This document shows, piece after piece, positions 56,433-64,000 of a stretch of DNA of 64,000 nucleotides (position 1 is its first letter; every line of letters starts with the position of its first letter). The stretch lies in contig NMRA01000913.1 in NCBI GenBank assembly GCA_002633005.1, positions 32,726-96,725 on the forward strand. Reading direction: 5' to 3'. Position numbers and translations under genes: made by a program. This DNA comes from Phoronis australis (taxonomy: Eukaryota; Phoronida; Phoronidae). The notes below the pieces were generated by a model that saw nothing but the letters and a program-made list of their open reading frames with translations, was not told the DNA's origin and did no database searches.

Positions 56433-59400
56433 TGTTGACAGTCGTAGTGATGTTGATAGTGAAGATCGGCCGCTGTCTCCGTTGTTGAAAGCTGAGAGAG
56501 AGTTTGAGCGGCGTCTACAGACACTTGAAGAGTCCACCCCCAAGGGGGCGTCATCTTCCAGCTACAAGGACACAAACAAAAGGTCACAAGTTCTTAAAGT
56601 AAGTGACAGTTACACTGTTGATAGGAAGCAGGCTGATGTGGACTCTGATTCATCAGCTGTGGGATCAGAGGTTAGTAAGAGAACGCCACGAAAAAGGAAG
56701 TTGAAAAAGGACAAGTCATCGCTGAAGTACGTCGTTCGGCAGTCTCCGTCTGGCACTGTGGAAATGTCAGTGGAGGTACCCAATAAAGACGGTCATAGTC
56801 CAGCCAATAACCAAGAGACTGGTGTTGGGCATAAGGATGCACCAAACGCGACAAGGTATGTATGTGTGTATGTTAATGTGGATTAGTTGTTAAGAGTTGT
56901 GGCTTCCTACTTAATGCATGCAGGGATGTGCTTCAGAGCTGTGTAGGGAGATATGTATTTATGGACCAGTGAACAAACTAGTTTACAGAAGTGGTCGATT
57001 TATGGTAAATGGTGCAATCACCTCAAACACAGTACAGAAAGCAAGAATATAAGACAAAGACTTGGACAATATGGTGTGGGCTGGTATAGAGCACAGGTCA
57101 CAAGCATTTGGGCAATTTGGTATGAACTGGGTTAGAACACTGGTCACAATGTTTTAGAGCTTTCTGAAACAGAGCAGATGTGTGCTTATGGAGCTGACGT
57201 TGGATGATAACCGTGGTGAGTTTTGGACTGATCTGACTACCACTGTGCCCCCTTGTGGCAAATTATTTGTTTTGCGTTTGCCTCTGTTCACAAATTGATT
57301 TTCATGGGATCTGGAAAATAGGTTTCTATTAAAGAGATGATGATGCCTTTCCGTTTTTGGACAGATTCTACATATTTTGCTCTACCTAGTGTCCATTGTT
57401 ATTATTTTTGGTCCATTCTGTCTCTGTTCACCTTTTTATTTGCCAAACCACTCAGAGAATTATCTTGAAAATTACCAAGCGTTTTCCATGTGAAAAAAGC
57501 GTAGCTGACAATTCATTTTCTGACAGAGGTGGCACCTCCTAATGACAATTTTTATTTCCTCAATCTTCGGAGGATTTTTTTGAAATTTGACGAGTATTTT
57601 CCTATGACTGTGTCAAAGGCTGAATACGACCTTCCAGCAGATCTGACCTTTGCTGTTTCCTGTGGTGGCACATTTCCCTCTGCTATCTTTAGTGTTGCTT
57701 GATGGTTTTTTGTGAATTTTACTGAAGATTTCTATCCTGGAAATGATATCACTTTTTCCATTTTGAGATGGATTCGACATGTTTTGCATTACCTAGTGGT
57801 CATTTTTATTGATTCTGTATCTACCAAACTGCTCAGAGGATCAGCGTAAAGTAGGCACATGTGTTTGCACTGACAAGAGCACAATTGATGTTGATTTTCA
57901 AACAGGTCCAACTTCTGTGTCACCCTCTAGTGGCGTTTTTGTTTTTGTGACTGTATCTCCTAAATACCTTACAAGATCTTTATGAAATGTGGCGATTGTA
58001 TCGAATTTCTATTAAGTTGACAACAAATGGACGGATTTGTCTACCACTTTTCCTTCTTGTGGAATGTGGCTTTTTACGTTTGGCTCTGTATCTGTTCCTT
58101 TCTTGAAACGTGACAAATAGTTTTCTGTTAGAGAGATGACAACATCTTTCCGTTGTTAGACAAGTTTGATGTATTCTACGATATCTGGTGGCCATTTTTA
58201 TGATGCTATTTAACTCCCATTTGCGCCACAGTCGTGGGCGCTCTTCAACGCTGCACGTTGCCGTTTTGTGATTTATGAAAATTTGGATTTCAGGTTTGAT
58301 GTTGCTGCGGGGACTAAGAAAACACCCAAAGAAGGCGCTGGTGTGTTGCCACCTAATGAGTCATCAGCATCAGTGAGGTCAAAAGGTCAGATTTAGATGC
58401 TTGAAGTTTATAGGACATGATTAACATTACCAAAATCTGTATCATTATTGTGGTGTTACCCTTAAAAATTCTCAGATTCTCGTGTTCATCTGTCACAGTC
58501 TAAAGCCTAGTTTTCAGGTGTTGCTGTTTTTGTTTTCATTTGAGTTGTTTTGCTATGGTTTGTGGCAAATAAAAAAGCAGATTGCCTTAACGTTTGTTTT
58601 TTTACATGAAAAATGAGTAAGGCAAATTAGTAATAATTGCCAGATGAACGGTAATGAAAATATGTATTGTGCTCAAATGTCGAGCGCTCGAGTTTGATTT
58701 CCCAAAATTGGATTCAGAATTTAAAGGATGTACATATGGACGGACATAACTGAAGACATGCTTAGTGCAGTCAGTCTGGCACTTTGCATCGTGTCACCCA
58801 ATGATTTAGTAATCGACGTTAAGAAAACTGACCACAGATTTCTGGGCATGTTGTCATAGTGTCTTGGAGAACATTTCCACAAATATGTGCCAGTCCTTGT
58901 TTGTTTGTGCGTTCAAGATGATTTCATGATGCGTTTCAGCTGACCGTGTGAATGGTTACGTGGATGGTGTTAGAAGTGGCAGGTATTCATCATCACCGGC
59001 ATTACCAGAAGGTGGCACTGTGTCAGCACAGAGAGCAAGGCAAGCCAGGAGTAAACTGTCAGAGGTAAATGACCTAGTTAGATGACCTAATTAGATGATC
59101 TATTTATTGGCATTAGATTGCTTGATTCATGTGTCTATGAGCATTGTAGATTGTAATGAGAATTCTTCAGAAAGCAAAATATGTTGTATCCTCGGCTTAG
59201 TAATAAATGAGTGATAGTGTGAAATGTGATTTGTTTTTTTAAATGATACTATATCAATCTCAAAGTTCTAACTTTCACAGAAAATGTCAAAGTCGTGGTC
59301 TCTTCTTTTGTATGGTAGGCTCTGCTAGCTCTCAGCTTAGATTCACCAGGATTGTTGCGTCACCAAAAAAAAATTCCTCGGAAACTTCGTTGGAAGGTAG

Positions 59401-62390
59401 AGTCCTTCTAGTTCTTTCTGGGTGACAGAAATGCGTTAATTTAGAGATTGGTAATGCATGATGGCATGCCTTACAATTAGATGATTACAAAAAATTTCAT
59501 CCAGAATGTATATCATGGCTGGAAGGTGTGAATATTTTTGTATGTTTTTGCGGATTTAGAAACTTCCATGTTTTTGCTGTGAATTTGTAATGTAAGTAAG
59601 AATTAATAGTCTTCGTACATGCCATATTTTGGTCTCATCACGTAGTGTGTAAGAAGTCTAATAAATCTTACCTATACCACATCAATGCTCTGATTTAACG
59701 CAGTCATTAAGAATTTGTATAGTTACTTTGTTGTACATAAAGCAATACCTCCACAATTAAGCTGTAAAAAAATTCAATTTGAGCATGTTTTAAAGCAAAA
59801 CGATGAATTATCTGTTTGAAAAACAACAGGGCGCGACACCTTGAAGTCACCATGCTGTTTGTTTTGTCGACTTTAGAGAAAATACAACCTGCAGCTTTTT
59901 GCTTAGAACTTCATTAATGTGTGTAGTCATGCATTCATTTTAGGATCATTATTGATGTTGTAATCTATTTTTATTGCTTGGACAAGGTAAGAGCTGAGAA
60001 ACAATCCCTTCTGGAAGGTACTTAATGTCATACCAGACATATGAAATTGAAATGGGGTCAGTTTGACCTATTTAGAGGTGTCAGTGGCGCCACTTACTCA
60101 TTGTTGACTTTGGTGCATTTTGGCTTGTTGCTTGGAATTGACTGGATATTTTAGGGGCTATTTGATGGCTGCGTTAAGAAGTGTGTCAATCTTTCTGCTG
60201 TGACTAGTCTCCTTAATGACGTGTATCATATCTTTACAGAAACAATGCTCTGTACTATATTTTCAATTTTTGTTTACCACAGACAAAGCAGATGGATCCT
60301 GGTACAAAATTGAATGAACGTATGCAGCTAGTACATGATCTAGAGAGAAGACTAGATGAACTACTCGTAGAGAAAAGAACCGTAAGTAGTCAGTTCAGGA
60401 AGAACGACTTTCTTAATAATTTTTTTTTTTTTTTAATACGTTTATTTACCCAGAAAGCATATCATTAATGAATGGTAGATACGGCTGGGGTTGGGTAGCC
60501 CCAACTACGTATCTTTACAACTTACTAGAGTATAATACATCAACTTAATTAAACAAATAAGTATCTGGAAATTACTCCTAATGATTGGGCGAATAATTAA
60601 TAACGGTATAATTAGATTGTATGTCCTCTAGTTATGGTATTCAGAAGATATGGATGGGAAGTTGAAATTTAAAACAAACTTGGTGACTTTGATTTCCTTA
60701 ACAGGTTTTCATGAAATTTGGCAAATAAGTATTTCGGATGGATTCAACATATTTTGTGCCACCTGGTGGTCATTGTTACTATTTTCAAGACTGTTTTGGG
60801 GCATTCGCTTCTCTCTCTGCCAAACTACTCTGAGGATCATTGTAAAAATTGGCAGTGTGTTACCACTGCAAAGAGCTCAGCTGGTGATTATTTGTGGACG
60901 GTTCTAACTACTGTTGCATCCCTTTGTGATAGTTTTGTTTTTTCTTTGTTCATGGCTGTATCTAACCCCTTTACAGAATCTTTGTTAAATTTGACAAGTG
61001 TTTTTCAGTGAAGGTAACTTCAGACGAGACCAAATTTGAAACAAATCCGATTGTTGCTGTACCCCTGACTAGCGATGTTATTGTTTCCGTTTTTCTGTGG
61101 GTCTTTGGAGTTCCTTGACAGATTTTCATGAAATTTTTATGGAATTTGGCGAGTAGGTTTCTGTTAAAAAGGCAATGACACCTTCCCATTTTCTGATGTA
61201 TTTGACATAATGTATGCCACCTGTTGGTCATTTTCATTATTTGTAGTCTGTCCTCCTCTATATCAGCAGAATCACTCCTCACTCACAATGTGGTGAAAAG
61301 ATCTCCAATGGAACTTCATCTATGTCTTGGCTGTGACAATGGCTGCTCTTGACTTTTTGGATGGCTCTGACTATGGCTATGCCCCCCAGTACCAATTTTA
61401 TTTTTTACCTTTGCCTCTATTTTTTCGATGAGTTCCTCGATGATGTTTTTCTTGAACTTTGGGAAGGAATTTCCTGTTGTGTTGGTGACAGCACCTTTCC
61501 AATTTGTGATGGATTGGACATATACTGCGCCACCTAGTGGGCATGTCAATTATTTTTTAGTCTTCTTTTTTGTCGTCTGCTTCTGTATCTGCCAAACTGC
61601 TCAGAGGATCGTTATGAAAATTGAAGATATGTTCCAACTGACATGAGCACGACTGGCATGCATTTTCAGATGGGTCCAACTATTGTGGTGCCCCCTAGTG
61701 ATATTTTTGCAACTGTGGCTGTATCTACAAAATCCCTTGCACGATCACAATTTGTCAAGCTCGGCTATTTTAAGTTTGCTAGCATTGCTTTCTTTAATTG
61801 GGGTGTTTAAAATATTGGTCATCCCATGTATCTGTGCAATGCATGTGTTGCACACAGTGGGCACATATCAAGGCTCTGTGTTTTAAAGTAGTGCCTGTTA
61901 AAACCGTGCAAGTGGAAGTTGTACTGGTGGGCGTGTGTATTGGGCATTTGTATTGGTGGGCATGTGTATTGGTGGGCATGTGTATTGGTGGGCGTGTGTA
62001 TTGGTGGGCGTGTGTATTGGTGGGCGTGTGTATTGGTGGGCGTGTGTATTGGTGGGCGTGTGTATTGGTGGGCGTGTGTATTGGTGGGCGTGTGTATTGG
62101 TGGGCGTGTGTATTGGTGGGCGTGTGTATTGGTGGGCGTGTGTATTGGTGGGCGTGTGTATTGGTGGGCGTGTGTATTGGTGGGCGTGTGTATTGGTGGG
62201 CGTGTGTATTGGTGGGCGTGTGTATTGGTGGGCGCGTGTATTGGTGGGCGCGTGTATTGGTGGGCGCGTGTATTGGTGGGCATGTGACCTGTACAGGCTT
62301 TACTGATTACTTGGATTGTTTTTATTTTAGACTGAATCACAGCTTAGTCATGTTGGCCCGTCAAGCTCAAGGGAAAACAGGAAAAGAAAG
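56433..62390 (+). CDS. Coiled-coil protein, internal exons, possibly MPHOSPH9-like
   Basis: Exons: 56433-56855, 58294-58385, 58940-59064, 59319-59396, 60283-60381 and 62331-62390, all AG/GT and phase-consistent, about 292 codons. Neither start nor stop is in the window. Exon 1 has an acidic-Ser stretch, then RPLSPLLKAEREFERRLQTL, then a Lys/Arg-rich patch (KRTPRKRKLKK, a possible nuclear signal). Exon 4 encodes LALSLDSPGLLRHQKK. Exon 5 forms a heptad-like helix, MQLVHDLERRLDELLVEKRT, followed in exon 6 by ESQLSHV. The order of an SLDSPG-like segment and a LxxExxxxESxLS coiled coil recalls the C-terminal part of the centrosomal protein MPHOSPH9, but this is from memory of the family pattern and is weak. 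Confidence 0.7.
57140..58262 (+). mobile_element. Old, decayed HINE-like copy C
   Basis: Recurring CC(C/T)(C/T)(C/T)T(A/T)GTGGC and TGTATCT phrases end at CGTGGGCGCTCTTCAACGCTGC, a mutated family 3' end. It lies in an intron of the coiled-coil gene. Confidence 0.6.
60417..60620 (-). mobile_element. Possible poly-A-tailed retroposon, minus orientation
   Basis: A run of T followed by AATACGTTTATTTACCCAGAAAGC on the plus strand is the reverse complement of GCTTTCTGGGTAAATAAACG plus poly-A. The retroposon at 63301-63519 has a similar GCTTTCTGGGTCATG ... AATAAACATTAAAAAAA tail. The 5' end is not defined. Confidence 0.4.
60650..61760 (+). mobile_element. Old, decayed HINE-like copy D
   Basis: Recognised by ACCTGGTGGTCATT, CACCTAGTGGGCATG, CCCCCTAGTGATATTTT and TTTTCATGAAATTTGGC phrases at about 150-bp spacing. 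Terminal motifs are gone. Confidence 0.55.
61925..62285. repeat. Minisatellite, 16-bp unit, ~22 copies
   Basis: ATTGGTGGGCGTGTGT repeats almost perfectly, with A or C substitutions clustered at the two ends. G-rich on the plus strand, ending 45 bp before the 62331 exon. Open frames on both strands are repeat translations. Confidence 0.95.
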
Positions 62391-62464
62391 GTAGGTTGCT
62401 GAGCAAGAAGCATATACCAAAACTGATGACACTGGTCATGAACTCTTGTCCTGTAGTTGGTAAT

Positions 62465-62652
62465 GAGGCATGTGTTACATAACCACGCAGGTGTTACATA
62501 ACAGTGCATGTGTTAGCTGACCATGCTTGTGTTACATAACCAGGTATGTGTTACATAACCTTGCATGTTACATGACTGCTTGTGTTACATAATCATGTAT
62601 GTGTTAGATAACCCTGCAGGTTAGGTGACCATGCTTGTGTTACATAACCATG
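62465..62652. repeat. Irregular tandem repeat, ~20-bp unit
   Basis: (T)GTGTTACATAACCATGCA-like units repeated about nine times; the array is followed directly by a transposon start (CAGGGCTCCAC). Confidence 0.8.
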
Positions 62653-63715
62653 CAGGGCTCCACTTAACAAGCTGCAGGCCCCATTTGCAACCTGAAATTT
62701 GGAAATACGAGCTGAGATTTTTGCCAGCTCGTAGCAAGTCGCAAAATGCGACCTTGAATTTCCAACGTATGGGAGCGGAGTTTTCGCACTTCTCGGCAAA
62801 TACAAGGCAAATACAAAGCAACTCGAGTGAATTCAACCGTTATTTGGTTGTTGCCAAATCAAGTTTAAAAGAGCACTAACCGAGAAAAGCCCTCCCGATG
62901 ACTTGTAAGGATGTCCTTGAACATGTGATAATGCAGAATTGATCTTTGATGTGTTTCATTGGCTAACGTTTTCGGCTACTTTTGCAAATTCCTGATGTGC
63001 CGAAGAAAGTTTCGGACCACGGCATAATGCGTGTTAAAACTTCACGAGACAGCGGTGTTTCTACTAATTCTTAGACGAGCAACTTGCCAAACTTCGTGGT
63101 GGAAGAGCATATTTATTTTTCACGTAATATATCCTTCTTATCAAGTATTCAGGACGAAATTCCTGCGGCACTGTTCGGTCCCGTTGTTAGCGCGCAAGCC
63201 ACAGTGCCGCCAGACAACCGTGGCTTGGAAATGTGCGTCTCGTTTTTTATCGCAAAAGACAGCAAACTTGAAAATGACAACCCCACTAATAGCCAAACGA
63301 TGAGTGGATAGAATTTTATATGTGTATGAAAATGAATTATTTACATTCATAATTATATCATTGTAATCTTAACATCAGTTTTTTTATTTGTGTATTCGTG
63401 TATTATAATTGTATATAGACTTCTTTGTATTTTTTTAACCCAGATCTAATTCTCCTGGCGCTTTCTGGGTCATGTATATTCATTGTATTCTGAAGATTTC
63501 GTAATAAACATTAAAAAAACCTACTAGCAGCCAAACGACGGCCATGTCTTGCTTTCAGCAAAGTAGTTTTTGAGACGCCAAGAAATTCTCAAACCCTTTA
63601 CTTGTTTCTGGGGCTACGTGCGCGACAGACGAGTCGTCAGTCACATGGCCAACGTAAAGTGTAGGCTTACTCCAGCAATTCAAGTGCGTGAACTGACACT
63701 GGCACACCACGAGCC
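62653..63715. mobile_element. Partial hAT-like element (third copy), containing a retroposon
   Basis: It begins CAGGGCTCCACTTAACAAGC, matching the left end of the 51205-53683 element. It continues through the shared interior (CAACCGTGGCTTGGAAATGT) and is cut off at about 63715. The insert at 63301-63519 interrupts it. Confidence 0.7.
63301..63519 (+). mobile_element. Retroposon with poly-A tail and 19-bp target duplication
   Basis: The insert ends AATAAACATTAAAAAAA. It is flanked by CCCACTAATAGCCAAACGA (63282-63300) and CCTACTAGCAGCCAAACGA (63520-63538), 16 of 19 identical. The uninterrupted site exists in the related copy at about 38855-38880. This is the signature of a LINE-mediated insertion, either a 5'-truncated LINE end or a SINE. 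Confidence 0.8.
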
Positions 63716-63850
63716 CCCCAATTTGGCGAATTGGGCAAAAAGGTCCGCCTCAGTGAAACAAAAAGTCCGAATAAACTTGACAAAAGTCCACAAAATCCAC
63801 GGGAAGTCGCCGCGGGTGCACGGTTCGTGGAGCTGAACTTAGTGGTCCCG

Positions 63851-64000
63851 TTTTTTATGCGCCCACATATTTATATGTGGATGCATTATGCCGTCATCTC
63901 TGTCCGTCCGTCCGTCCGTCCGGGCGGCGTCCGGCGTCCGCTGCTCTATCTCCAAAACCCTTTGACATACGTTCATGAAAATTGGCACATATGTTCCATT
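63851..64000 (+). mobile_element. HINE-like element, 5' end, cut by window end
   Basis: TTTTTTATGCGCCCACATAT, the palindrome, the CCGTCCG tract and the TCTCCAAAACCCTTTGACAT phrase match the starts of copies A and F. Confidence 0.85.

Noticed and set aside
61798-62394. 198-codon Val/Cys/Trp/Gly repeat frame and its antisense partner
   Set aside because: Direct translation of the 16-bp minisatellite; only the last 20 codons (62331-62390) are a supported exon, in another reading frame context.

Overview
This is a stretch of an intron-rich animal nuclear genome with no bacterial features. Protein-coding exons are short, split by GT..AG introns, and spread through a large excess of transposon copies and minisatellites. 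The gene content (OTUD4/ALG13 family, EXOSC8, ALG5, a coiled-coil protein) is generic metazoan. The repeat style (CCGTCCGTCCG-rich interspersed elements, tRNA-derived SINE-like sequences, many minisatellites) suggests a marine invertebrate, but I cannot name the species. I found the exons by reading splice sites and checking that codon phase carries across every junction.

Layout. 1-3526: a minisatellite with a transposon inside it, then a young interspersed element. 3527-20270 (+): nine in-phase exons making the C-terminal ~780 codons of an OTUD4/ALG13-type OTU/Tudor protein; its OTU domain lies upstream of the window. 20271-26414: 3' flank and intergenic DNA between two convergent genes. 26415-39992 (-): a complete EXOSC8 gene (RNA exosome subunit Rrp43), 11 exons, 274 residues, with a minisatellite in most of its larger introns. 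39993-40162: a 170-bp bidirectional promoter. 40163-49647 (+): exons 1 and 2 of ALG5 (dolichyl-phosphate glucosyltransferase); the rest of the gene is not found. 49648-56432: almost all repeats. 56433-62390 (+): six exons of a coiled-coil protein with weak resemblance to MPHOSPH9. 62391-64000: transposon copies, cut by the window end. A 799-base assembly gap is at 14980-15778.

EXOSC8 and ALG5 stand head-to-head, as they do in human, so the pair is an ancient shared-promoter arrangement. The most interesting non-gene structures are: (i) an interspersed element family with Helentron/HINE-like ends and degenerate ~150-bp internal repeats, present as young near-identical copies and as old decayed ones; (ii) two long fold-back elements; (iii) several transposons sitting inside minisatellites; (iv) a tandem triplication of the last coding segment of EXOSC8; and (v) an intronic minisatellite carrying a consensus splice donor in nearly every unit.
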